This document shows, piece after piece, positions 48,396 through 57,286 of a stretch of DNA of 64,000 nt; position 1 is the stretch's first letter, and each line of letters begins with the position of its first letter. The DNA is taken from assembly GCA_015063605.1 (NCBI GenBank), contig SVTV01000009.1, positions 20,081 to 84,080 of the forward strand, in the 5' to 3' direction. The translations under genes were made by a program, and so were the position numbers. The stretch is from Oscillospiraceae bacterium (lineage in GTDB: Bacteria; Bacillota; Clostridia; Oscillospirales; SIG627). The notes under the pieces are model-generated. The model saw only the letters and a list, made by a program, of their open reading frames with translations, did not search any database and was not told where the DNA came from.

Positions 48396-49439
48396 ATGAA
48401 TAACCAAAATTTTAACCCGGGTGTAGGTTATAATTATCAGCCTCCCAAAAAGAAAAACACAGCTTTGATCGTTGTAATATGTATTATTTCGGCACTGGTT
48501 TTGCTTTTCGTTTTCGGAGCGGTCATGTCTTCGATAATAAACGGTATTTTCTCCCACATTACGGATGATTCCGTAATGTTTGAGCAATCGACATACCTTC
48601 CGGCATATGATAATATCGCTATGGTGAATATTTCCGGTACAATAAGCTCCGTCTCCGATGGAATGTATAATCATGAGTGGCTCCTCAGTACAATAAAGGA
48701 GCTTGCAAGCGATACTTACAATAAGGGTTTGTGTCTGTTTATAAACACTCCCGGCGGCGGGGTATATCAGACAGACGAGATATATTTGGCACTCCTTGAT
48801 TATAAGGAGACAGGACGGCCTATATATGTTTACATGGGTGAGATATGCGCTTCCGGCGGCTATTATATGGCTTGTGCAGCGGATAAGATATATGCAAACA
48901 GAAATACGTTTACAGGTTCGATCGGTGTCGTTATGAATACCGTTTACGATGTGTCTGATCTTCTTGAAAAGCTCGGAATAAAAACTGCTACCGTATTTTC
49001 GGGAAAAAACAAAAATATGGGCAGTTATTTCGATGAATTTACGGACGAGCAAAGAGCTATCTACCAATCCATCTGCGATGAAGCGTATGAGCAATTTGTT
49101 TCTATTGTTGCAGAGGGAAGAGATATGTCTGTTTCCGAAGTGAAGAAATTGGCAGACGGAAGGATATATACCGCCAAGCAAGCGAAAGCTAACGGGCTAA
49201 TAGACGATGTGATAACTTACGAAGAATTTATTGAAACGGTTACTTCGGAAATATCATCAAGCGTGTCATCAGATGAAGCGCTTCCCATAACAGATTACAC
49301 GTACTACTACAGCTATAGCTTGTTTGATATCTTCGGATTGGGATTTGCCGCAAAGCCCGTATCATCAGAGGAAGCTTTGATATATGAGATATTGAAATCT
49401 TCTTCAGTACGTCCTGTGTACTATTGCTCTATGAATTGA
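48396..49439 (+). CDS. sppA: Signal peptide peptidase SppA-type S49 serine protease
   Basis: FINTPGGGVYQTDEIYLAL, MGEICASGGYYMACAADKIYANRNTFTGSIGVVM, GRIYTAKQAKANGLID. Confidence 0.92.
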   Translation: MNNQNFNPGVGYNYQPPKKKNTALIVVICIISALVLLFVFGAVMSSIINGIFSHITDDSVMFEQSTYLPAYDNIAMVNISGTISSVSDGMYNHEWLLSTIKELASDTYNKGLCLFINTPGGGVYQTDEIYLALLDYKETGRPIYVYMGEICASGGYYMACAADKIYANRNTFTGSIGVVMNTVYDVSDLLEKLGIKTATVFSGKNKNMGSYFDEFTDEQRAIYQSICDEAYEQFVSIVAEGRDMSVSEVKKLADGRIYTAKQAKANGLIDDVITYEEFIETVTSEISSSVSSDEALPITDYTYYYSYSLFDIFGLGFAAKPVSSEEALIYEILKSSSVRPVYYCSMN

Positions 49440-49541
49440 TAAAAAACGTGAATCGGACATTTGAAAATAAGCCAAAAAAACGAGAAAATCGAAGAAAATC
49501 GAAGCTTTGAAAGAATATTTTGATTTTTTTCAAAAAAGGGG

Positions 49542-49570
49542 TTGACAAATCGATAATAAGAGTGTATAAT
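49542..49570 (+). promoter_or_regulatory. Perfect consensus sigma-A promoter for rplM-rpsI
   Basis: TTGACA - 17 bp - TATAAT. Confidence 0.9.
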
Positions 49571-49608
49571 ATGCACCGTTAAAGAAGTTTTTTATGGAGG
49601 AAATTTCA

Positions 49609-50040
49609 ATGTCCACATTTATGGCGAAAGCCGAAACCATTGAACGCAGATGGTATGTTTTGGACGCTGCCGGAAAGCCCCTCGGAAAAGTAGCTGTTGC
49701 TGCTGCCGATATACTCCGCGGAAAGCATCGTCCCGAGTTTACACCCCACGTTGATTGCGGTGAATTTGTTATTATAGTTAACTGCGCACAGGCAGTTCTC
49801 ACAGGCAAGAAGCTTGAGCAGAAAAAGTACAGATATCATACCGGCTATATAGGCGGTTTGAAGGAAATCAGCTACAAGGATTTAATGGCTAAGAATCCCG
49901 AAAAGGCTATGATGCTTGCAGTTAAGGGTATGCTTCCTAAGAACACAATAGGAAGAAAGAGCATGACACGTCTTAAGACATTTGCAGGTTCTAACCACAA
50001 GCACGAAGCTCAGACACCCACTAAGCTTGAAGTTAAATAA
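49609..50040 (+). CDS. rplM: 50S ribosomal protein L13
   Basis: [46 protein letters not shown]; start at 49609 with GGAGG SD. Confidence 0.97.
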   Translation: MSTFMAKAETIERRWYVLDAAGKPLGKVAVAAADILRGKHRPEFTPHVDCGEFVIIVNCAQAVLTGKKLEQKKYRYHTGYIGGLKEISYKDLMAKNPEKAMMLAVKGMLPKNTIGRKSMTRLKTFAGSNHKHEAQTPTKLEVK

Positions 50041-50054
50041 GAAGGGAGAACAAC

Positions 50055-50468
50055 ATGGCTGTTAATTATCAGAGTGCAAAACCGTATTTTTACGGCACAG
50101 GTAGAAGAAAAAAGAGTATAGCTCGTGTACGCATTTACCCCGGTACAGGTTCTATCACAATAAACAAGAGAGACATAGATGATTACTTCGGTCTCGATAC
50201 ATTGAAGTTCGTTGTTCGTCAGCCCTTCGCAGTTACTTCCACAGAAGGTACATTTGACGTTATATGCAACGTAGTAGGCGGCGGTGTTTCCGGTCAGGCA
50301 GGCGCTATCCGTCACGGTATAGCAAGAGCCCTTGTACAGGCTGATGCTGAAACTTATAAGTCTGCTTTGAAGAAGGCAGGATTCCTCACTCGTGACCCGA
50401 GAATGAAGGAAAGAAAGAAGTACGGCTTGAAGGCTGCTCGTCGTGCGTCCCAGTTCTCCAAGAGATAA
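50055..50468 (+). CDS. rpsI: 30S ribosomal protein S9
   Basis: [72 protein letters not shown]. Confidence 0.98.
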   Translation: MAVNYQSAKPYFYGTGRRKKSIARVRIYPGTGSITINKRDIDDYFGLDTLKFVVRQPFAVTSTEGTFDVICNVVGGGVSGQAGAIRHGIARALVQADAETYKSALKKAGFLTRDPRMKERKKYGLKAARRASQFSKR

Positions 50469-50489
50469 TTTGCATTATCACATATACGA

Positions 50490-50520
50490 AAAGCTCTGCA
50501 TTGCGCAGGGCTTTTTTGTT
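50490..50520 (+). terminator. Rho-independent terminator after rpsI
   Basis: AAAGCTCTGC-attgc-GCAGGGCTTTTTTG. Confidence 0.88.
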
Positions 50521-50657
50521 TTGAGAAGCAAAATACAGTTTTTAGTATCAGTCAGGATCTGCATAAAATGAATTATTTTGTGCCGATCTCTTTATTTATT
50601 CATATTATTATGATATAATGTATAAGTCAGATAAAGTTGAATTTGACGGAGGTGAGC

Positions 50658-51083
50658 TTTATGATGTATGAAAAGTCATGCGGTGCAGTTGTATTTACAA
50701 AAATTGATGGTGAGATCAAGTATTTGTTGGTATCAAACAGAGAAGGAATCTACGGTTTTCCGAAAGGTCATGTTGAGAAGGATGAAACAGAGACGGAAAC
50801 CGCTTTAAGAGAAGTTTACGAAGAAACAAATTTGAAAATTGACTTGATAAATGACTTTCGAACTTTTGATGAGCATCTGATTCCTCAAAAAGAAAATACA
50901 GTCAAACAAATCGTCTATTTTTTGGGCTATTTCGAAAAGCAAGATATCGTTTATCAAAAGGAAGAATTGTCAGGCGCTTGCTTGGTAAGTTTTTCAGAAG
51001 CTATGGGATTGTTTCAGTTCGAAAGCTCGAAACGCATTCTCACAGAGGCAAACGATTATTTAATGAAAAGTTTTGACCATTAA
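50658..51083 (+). CDS. NUDIX hydrolase (diadenosine tetraphosphatase-like)
   Basis: SCGAVVF, GFPKGHVEKDETETETALREVYEETNL Nudix box. Confidence 0.9.
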   Translation, partial: FMMYEKSCGAVVFTKIDGEIKYLLVSNREGIYGFPKGHVEKDETETETALREVYEETNLKIDLINDFRTFDEHLIPQKENTVKQIVYFLGYFEKQDIVYQKEELSGACLVSFSEAMGLFQFESSKRILTEANDYLMKSFDH

Positions 51084-51285
51084 TGAAGGTCTGTGCGTTC
51101 AAGTTATGCACAATGGTTCTTTTGATGATGAACCTGCAACAATTGCCTTGATGGATGATTATTCAGAGCAAAACGGCTATGTGAATGACTTCAGTGAAAG
51201 CAGATTGCACCATGAGATCTATCTCTCAGATGTAAGAAGGGTCCCTCCCGATAAATTGAGAACCGTCATTCGTCATCCGATCTAA
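51073..51285 (+). pseudogene. C-terminal remnant of a GyrI-like small-molecule-binding protein
   Basis: LCVQVMHNGSFDDEPATIALMDDYSEQNGYVNDFSESRLHHEIYLSDVRRVPPDKLRTVIRHPI matches only the C-terminal part of GyrI-like proteins. Confidence 0.75.
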
Positions 51286-51324
51286 AAATATAATAATCAG
51301 GCTTTTACAAAGGAGTGTTATAAT

Positions 51325-51555
51325 ATGAAAAGAGCATTGATTGGTGGATTTCTTTCACTGATAGGAAGTATTTGGACGTTGGCAATAGTTTTTATTACAG
51401 GAAATAATCTTGTTACATCATGGGATCCAAATCTTGGAAGGTTTTGGTCAACTGTAATCGAGTTGGATTTGATGTTTCTGTTTATTCTTTCTGTGGTATT
51501 AACAATAATCGGTATAATATTAATGATGATTGAATTATTCCGCAAAGATCAGTGA
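51325..51555 (+). CDS. Small two-TM hypothetical membrane protein
   Basis: MKRALIGGFLSLIGSIWTLAIVF...LFILSVVLTIIGIILMMIELF; SD AAAGGAG upstream. Confidence 0.6.
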   Translation: MKRALIGGFLSLIGSIWTLAIVFITGNNLVTSWDPNLGRFWSTVIELDLMFLFILSVVLTIIGIILMMIELFRKDQ

Positions 51556-51660
51556 AATAATTTAATTTGATAAATGAGAGCAGTTGAATGAAAAAGATAG
51601 TCGCTTTATATGATGTATTTAATAATGATAAATAGCGTATGTGCGAAGGGAGTGTAAACA

Positions 51661-51990
51661 ATGCTGGCGTTTATAGGAACTTTAATTATTGGTATAATAT
51701 GTATAGTTATAGGTATTTCAAATATGCGAGGCAACATATCTTCATTGCATTCATATCACAGACACCGTGTATCCGAGGAGGATAGAATTCCATTCGGCAA
51801 AAAGGTAGGTTTTGGTACGATCTTATGCGGTTGTTCAATATCGATATTCAGTGTGTTTTCTGCGATAACTCTTTATACGAGTAATAATTCTTTTATATTG
51901 ATAGGCTCCGCATTTTTACTATCAGGTCTTATTATCGGGCTTATAATAATGATAAGTGCCATCTGCAAATATAATAAGGGTTTATTTTAA
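51661..51990 (+). CDS. Small hypothetical membrane protein
   Basis: Hydrophobic segments at N- and C-termini; GGGAG upstream. Confidence 0.6.
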   Translation: MLAFIGTLIIGIICIVIGISNMRGNISSLHSYHRHRVSEEDRIPFGKKVGFGTILCGCSISIFSVFSAITLYTSNNSFILIGSAFLLSGLIIGLIIMISAICKYNKGLF

Positions 51991-52036
51991 GAAAAACTGT
52001 CTATAGTATGATAACATACAAAGCGAGGTATTTTAT

Positions 52037-52747
52037 ATGTCTATGTGGAATCCTTGGAGGGGCTGCAAGCGATGCAGTGACGGATGCTTGCACTGCTATA
52101 TACATAAAGGCGACGCAAAACGTAATATTGATACTAATGAGATCGTTAAAACAAAAGATTTCTATAAACCGATAGAGAAGCAGAAAAACGGTAATTATAA
52201 GATGAAGCCGGGAATGGTATATCTTTGCTTTTCCACCGATTATCTTATCGAAGAAGCTGATGAATGGCGCAAGGAGTGTTGGTCTATGATAAAAGAAAGG
52301 CAGGATTGCACATTTCTTTTTCTCACCAAAAGGATCGAGCGCTTCATGGATCATGTTCCGCATGATTGGGGAAACGGATATGACAACGTTGTTGTGTGCT
52401 GTACTGTCGAAAACCAAGCAAATGCAGATAAAAAGCTCGGTATTTTTAAAGATTTACCAATAAAGCATAAATGCATCACGGCACAACCTTTGCTTGAAAG
52501 AATAGATATGGAAAAGTATCTCGACGACATTGAGCTTGTTGTTGTCGGCGGCGAATCGGACAGTAATGCACGCCCTCTAAATTATGATTGGGTTCTTGAT
52601 ATCAGAGAGCAATGTATCAGAAAAAACGTGAATTTTGAATTCAGACAACTGGGAACATATTTCATCAAAGATGAAAAAATGTATAAAGTACAAACGAAGG
52701 ATCTGTGCAAGCAGGCAAAAGCCGCAAATATAGATCATAGGAAATAA
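52037..52747 (+). CDS. DUF5131 family protein
   Basis: MWNPWRGCKRCSDGCLHCYIHKGDAKR, FLTKRIERF, VVVGGESDSNARPLNYDWVLDIREQC, FRQLGTYF. Confidence 0.85.
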   Translation: MSMWNPWRGCKRCSDGCLHCYIHKGDAKRNIDTNEIVKTKDFYKPIEKQKNGNYKMKPGMVYLCFSTDYLIEEADEWRKECWSMIKERQDCTFLFLTKRIERFMDHVPHDWGNGYDNVVVCCTVENQANADKKLGIFKDLPIKHKCITAQPLLERIDMEKYLDDIELVVVGGESDSNARPLNYDWVLDIREQCIRKNVNFEFRQLGTYFIKDEKMYKVQTKDLCKQAKAANIDHRK

Positions 52748-52764
52748 ACCGAGAAATTAAACTG

Positions 52765-53031
52765 GTGGTTGTGCTCGAGGTGCAGAAAAATATCAGAACA
52801 CAACGCATAAGAAACAGATCTTTCGGAAAATTCGGAAACAGAATGCTTCCGGGAGGTGACCTGTACGAGAGTGAAGAATCCTTTTTTAAAATGGCAGGAT
52901 CACGTAATGAAGACTATGTCGAAAAATGGATACAAAATTTAAAGTGTCCCGTGATTCGAATAGACGGCACCAAAAATATCGAAGAAAATGTTGATCTTAT
53001 CATTAAACACATTAAAAATATACAGATTTGA
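52765..53031 (+). pseudogene. C-terminal remnant of a P-loop kinase-like protein (no Walker A)
   Basis: RNRSFGKFGNRMLPGGDLYESEESFFKMAGSRNEDYVEKWIQNLKCPVIRIDGTKNIEENV; N-terminal nucleotide-binding half absent. Confidence 0.6.
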
Positions 53032-53052
53032 AAATCCGAGAGAAATAAGAAA

Positions 53053-53286
53053 ATGAAAAAGAAACATATTTTGGCAATGTTGCTTATAACGGGAATTATA
53101 CTTATGTGCTCGGGTGTGATTTTGGCTTTTGCTCGAACGAATGCTAAAGATATTATTGGCGGTGCGGATATACATACATTTTTGTTTGTTTTCTTTAATG
53201 GTAATGGAGGAACGTATTTTTATCTGACATTGTCGGGATTGATCGAACTCATTGTTTTGTCAATATTAAGGAGAATTTCGAAATGA
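53053..53286 (+). CDS. Small hypothetical membrane protein
   Basis: Two hydrophobic segments; 4-bp overlap with following ORF. Confidence 0.55.
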   Translation: MKKKHILAMLLITGIILMCSGVILAFARTNAKDIIGGADIHTFLFVFFNGNGGTYFYLTLSGLIELIVLSILRRISK

Positions 53287-53726
53287 ATAAAGTGGATATA
53301 AGTAAAGCAATTCTATTATTGTTATCATTGAGTTGCGTATTGACCTATTTTGCTTCTTGCTCAAGTAATATGACCGATAAGGATGAGATCATAAAGCTTT
53401 TTCGCAATAAGGAAAGGGTTTTCTTAGATGCGGCAAACAATAATGATTTCAGCAAGGTCAGCAAAATTTACGGTGTACAAAATGTAGATACTTGGGAAGA
53501 TTATATTGATATACAATGCGGAGGAGCGGGATTCGGTTCGAGCACACATTATTACGGAATATTTTATTCTGAGAATGATGATCTGTGTGCCGTCAGATTA
53601 GGTGCTCCCGGAGATCAACTTAAGGAACATGAAAACGGGTTTTTGTATACAGAGGAAAACGGTGATAACAGATATTATGTTGAACCTTTAGGCAATCACT
53701 TCTTTTATTATGAGGCTCATTTTTGA
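53283..53726 (+). CDS. Hypothetical lipoprotein
   Basis: N-terminal hydrophobic segment with YFASC lipobox. Confidence 0.65.
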   Translation: MNKVDISKAILLLLSLSCVLTYFASCSSNMTDKDEIIKLFRNKERVFLDAANNNDFSKVSKIYGVQNVDTWEDYIDIQCGGAGFGSSTHYYGIFYSENDDLCAVRLGAPGDQLKEHENGFLYTEENGDNRYYVEPLGNHFFYYEAHF

Positions 53727-53757
53727 TATTTTAATAAATTAAGGATATTGATTTGAA

Positions 53758-54486
53758 ATGATAAAGAGGATTTTTGATAAGCACGAAACATTGATATGTA
53801 TGCTATTGATAGCATCATATATAGTTATAAATTCATTCTGTGTGCAAAGCTTCGGTATTACCGATTACCGCAGTGCCACCATAAATACGGTTTATTCACT
53901 TCTGTTATTGAGTTTAATATTATTGCTCGGAAGGGCGTCTTATTACGGTTTGGTAAAGCCAAGAAATGCAAAAAGGTTTTTATATTTCATTCCGCTTGTT
54001 ATCATAGTTTCGGTAAATCTTTGGAATGGAGTGAATATAAATAACACGGTTGATGAAATAGTATTCCATATCATCACAATGATAAATGTGGGATTTGCGG
54101 AAGAAATTATTTTCAGGGGCTTCCTTTTTAAAACGATGGCAAAGGACAATCACAAAGCCGCGGTTATCGTAAGCACTCTTACTTTTGGTATCGGCCATAT
54201 AATAAATCTGTTTAACGGAGCAGATATAGTACCGACAATACTGCAGATATGTTATGCAACAGCTATAGGATATCTTTTTGTTGTGATTTTTATAAAAAGC
54301 GGTTCATTGATACCGTGTATTATCGCGCATGCGGTTAATAACTCACTTTCGGTATTTTATATTGAAAACGATATTTCCTTGTATGCCGTTCCTGTGTTTT
54401 TAACTGTTGTTCCGTTAGTTTACACCGTGTACATAAATATAAATACAAAGGACAAAGAAGATAACGATCAACGAGTTGTCTTATAG
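53758..54486 (+). CDS. CPBP family intramembrane glutamic endopeptidase
   Basis: FAEEIIFRGFLF, LTFGIGHIINLF, IIAHAVNNSL motifs. Confidence 0.9.
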   Translation: MIKRIFDKHETLICMLLIASYIVINSFCVQSFGITDYRSATINTVYSLLLLSLILLLGRASYYGLVKPRNAKRFLYFIPLVIIVSVNLWNGVNINNTVDEIVFHIITMINVGFAEEIIFRGFLFKTMAKDNHKAAVIVSTLTFGIGHIINLFNGADIVPTILQICYATAIGYLFVVIFIKSGSLIPCIIAHAVNNSLSVFYIENDISLYAVPVFLTVVPLVYTVYININTKDKEDNDQRVVL

Positions 54487-54514
54487 AATAAGACGGTCGG
54501 ATAAGCAGAAGAAT

Positions 54515-54562
54515 TTAAGCCCCTGGCAGCGTAGTAATGTCGGAGGCTTAACTGTTTTTTGC
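54515..54562 (+). terminator. Rho-independent terminator after CPBP gene
   Basis: TTAAGCC ... GGCTTAA followed by CTGTTTTTT. Confidence 0.7.
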
Positions 54563-54643
54563 AAAAAGTTCATAATTGCGTTTAAATTAATCTACAATTA
54601 TTTTGCGTTACTGTGTTTATTTTTATAGCGATATATGATATAA

Positions 54644-54770
54644 TAAGCGCATGTAACTTTTGTGCAAGCAAAAACATGCGCTTAACAAAATTGTGCGCCG
54701 TGCGCCCAATTTTCCGATTGCATCTGCGGAATTGTGCACATAAATTTGTGCGAACAAAAACATGCGCTTA
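54644..54770 (+). repeat. Palindromic repeat cluster upstream of histidine phosphatase gene
   Basis: TAAGCGCATGT (54644-54654) / ACATGCGCTTA (54674-54684) / second ACATGCGCTTA (54760-54770); AAAATTGtGCGCcgtGCGCcCAATTTT between them. Confidence 0.75.
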
Positions 54771-54796
54771 ATTAAAATTAAATATAAGGGAAAGAA

Positions 54797-55438
54797 ATGA
54801 AAACAACAATAATTATGATAAGGCACGGATTCAGCGTGTCAAATAAAAAGCAGTTTTTTACGGGAAATATGGATATAGAGCTTTCCGATATCGGAAAAGA
54901 ACAAGCCAAGCTTTGCGGAAAGTATTTTAAAAACAAAAAAATAGATGCTATTTATTCAAGCGATCTTATCAGAGCCTACGATACAGCCGTGCCTATTTCC
55001 GAGGCTACGGGAGTTGAGATCATAAAGGAAAAAGAGCTACGTGAAATAAGAGCAGGAGATTGGGAAGGTGTTTACTTCAGTGAGCTTGAAGAGAAGTACC
55101 CTTATGAATACGGATTGTGGCGCAGAGATATAGGAAAAGCTGTATGTCCCAACGGTGAAAGCGTGAAAGAGTTTTCAAAACGCATAATAAATATCGTTAC
55201 TAAGCTCGCCGAAGAAAACCAGGGCAAAACGATCTGTATGACAACTCATGCAACACCTATACGTGTTATGTGTACATATGCCTCGGGAATACCGATTGAT
55301 GAAATGGCAAAGGTTCAGTGGATAAGAAATGCTTCCGTCAACGTATTTGAATACGAGAACGGAAGCTTTACACCGGTAATGCTCGATTATGTGGAGCACC
55401 TTGAAAACTTACATACGGCTCTACCGGATAATGTATAA
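54797..55438 (+). CDS. Histidine phosphatase (phosphoglycerate mutase-like) family protein
   Basis: IMIRHGFSVSN, YSSDLIRAYDTA, GDWEGVYFSELEEKYP, TTHATPIRV. Confidence 0.92.
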   Translation: MKTTIIMIRHGFSVSNKKQFFTGNMDIELSDIGKEQAKLCGKYFKNKKIDAIYSSDLIRAYDTAVPISEATGVEIIKEKELREIRAGDWEGVYFSELEEKYPYEYGLWRRDIGKAVCPNGESVKEFSKRIINIVTKLAEENQGKTICMTTHATPIRVMCTYASGIPIDEMAKVQWIRNASVNVFEYENGSFTPVMLDYVEHLENLHTALPDNV

Positions 55439-55450
55439 GATTTTGTATTA

Positions 55451-57166
55451 CTAATTAACGGAAAAGCTGTTGAAAAATTCACCTGCTTCGTTTTTGAAAA
55501 GCGTTTTATCGGATATATCATCCTTTGTAATGAGCTTTCCGCCGATATTTATATTCTCTAATTTGATGTCGGAAAAGCTTCCGTTTTCAGCTGAGAAATG
55601 CATACGAAATGCATGTGTGCTTTCTTCCTTTGAGTGAACAGTTAAATTACGGAAGGTGATATCGTTAAGGTTTCCACCGTTGCCCATGATCTGCATATTG
55701 ATAACGTTCGGGGAGATAACGTGATATATTTCGATATTCTCAAATGTTATGTCTGACCATTTGGAGCTTCCGTTGCTTCCGAGAAGACAATCCAAGGCGG
55801 TATTTCTGTCCGCCCATGTGGGTTGTGCAAAGCCGATGGTGTTATTCCTGAATATCATATTTTTCATTGAGCATGTAGACTCCCATGTCAGACAGTAACC
55901 TGCACCTTTGTCCGTCCATATGTCATTGAATTCATATATACAGTTGCTGCCGACCGTTCCTGTGCCGTTCCACCAGCCTGTGCCCTTGAATTCAATGGCA
56001 TCATCTCCTGTGCGCACGAAATTGTATCTGCCCGAGCTGTTGATACATTCCGACATCATTATCCCGTCCGAATAAGTTCTGTAAGACAGAAGCAAATTGT
56101 TATTTATCTTAACATTTTCGCTGTTGTAAGCGCAGATCGTCCAAGTGTTTGAATTGATGATAGTCAATCCTTCAATAGTTACGTTTTTTGAGCGCGCGGT
56201 ATTTACTACGTGCTTATACTTGTTATCTCCGCCTTGAAGCTTTCCGCAATCGAGAAGACCGCGTGAGATGATTTTGACATTTGAGCAATTATCCGCATGT
56301 ATTGCGGTAAGGGTATTGTGAGAGCCGTCTGCATTTATTCGGTCTTCGGCTTTAATATAAGCTCCTTGCTCGATATAAAGAATACTGTTGGATGGCAAAC
56401 CTATAGATGAAATACTGTGGAAGCCCTCTTTGATTACGTACACGGTGCTCTGATCCTTGAATTCCAGCTCATCGTTATCGTGGTAGCCCGGCTGTATATT
56501 GACTACATTGTAGTTTTTCGGTATATTAAGCTCGCTGCGGCGCGATACCATAAGGGTCAAGGGCATATAGCTCGGGTCTGTTGCGGTATCATTTTTTGAG
56601 AAAGTATATGTAAATGATCCCGTATCGGTTATGTACGATACAATTGAAGCACCGTTGACCTCGGGAATGACTTCACGGCTTTCGGGAAGAATAACGCATT
56701 TCTTGAATGGTTGGGTAAGCTCCAGCTCGGCTTTCAGAATAAAATCCGATTCTGAAGTAATATCTACCCATGCGAAGGAATGTGCGCCTTTTCCGCATCG
56801 TGCTGTATATACGGGTACAGTTATTCCGTTGATCCTGAGAGAATGAAACGGACTGTTTATTACCGCATTATCTGTAGGATCATCGTTGTTGTAATTGTTT
56901 TTGAAAACTTCATTCTTCCATTTTTCAAATGAGCCTGCTTTTGTTTCATTTGCATTTTTTATCTCTTCTGTATTGTATACAGTAGGAGAAAATGATGTGT
57001 TGCGATATATCTGTTCTGCGGATTGAACTTCTGTAAAGCTTGTGTCGAAATCATTTGTAGTCATGGTATCTCCGATATAAGTGTTTGGCAAATTTTCATG
57101 TGAACATGATGAGAGAAAGAATATAATACATATTACTGCCTCTGCAATACTGATTATGCGATTCAT
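55451..57166 (-). CDS. Lipoprotein with right-handed beta-helix, glycoside hydrolase 28/49-like
   Basis: Lipobox FFLSSC; NSILYIEQGAYIKAEDR, GRGLLD-like SRGLLDCGK, VRTGDDAIEFKG. Confidence 0.75.
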   Translation of the reverse strand: MNRIISIAEAVICIIFFLSSCSHENLPNTYIGDTMTTNDFDTSFTEVQSAEQIYRNTSFSPTVYNTEEIKNANETKAGSFEKWKNEVFKNNYNNDDPTDNAVINSPFHSLRINGITVPVYTARCGKGAHSFAWVDITSESDFILKAELELTQPFKKCVILPESREVIPEVNGASIVSYITDTGSFTYTFSKNDTATDPSYMPLTLMVSRRSELNIPKNYNVVNIQPGYHDNDELEFKDQSTVYVIKEGFHSISSIGLPSNSILYIEQGAYIKAEDRINADGSHNTLTAIHADNCSNVKIISRGLLDCGKLQGGDNKYKHVVNTARSKNVTIEGLTIINSNTWTICAYNSENVKINNNLLLSYRTYSDGIMMSECINSSGRYNFVRTGDDAIEFKGTGWWNGTGTVGSNCIYEFNDIWTDKGAGYCLTWESTCSMKNMIFRNNTIGFAQPTWADRNTALDCLLGSNGSSKWSDITFENIEIYHVISPNVINMQIMGNGGNLNDITFRNLTVHSKEESTHAFRMHFSAENGSFSDIKLENINIGGKLITKDDISDKTLFKNEAGEFFNSFSVN

Positions 57167-57286
57167 TATTTATAAAATTCCTTTTTTTGAAATTATAACA
57201 TATCGGCAGGCAAGTGTCAATCCGATATTTTGAGTTTTATTTACGGTTCAGATCTGATTATACTATGAGTTAAGGGGTGACTATAC

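Noticed and set aside
48318-49181. 287-aa minus-strand ORF opposite sppA
   Set aside because: Antisense shadow of the S49 protease gene
52037-52747. Prophage island based on DUF5131 (phage Gp37/Gp68-like)
   Set aside because: No other phage genes nearby; a single DUF5131 gene is not sufficient
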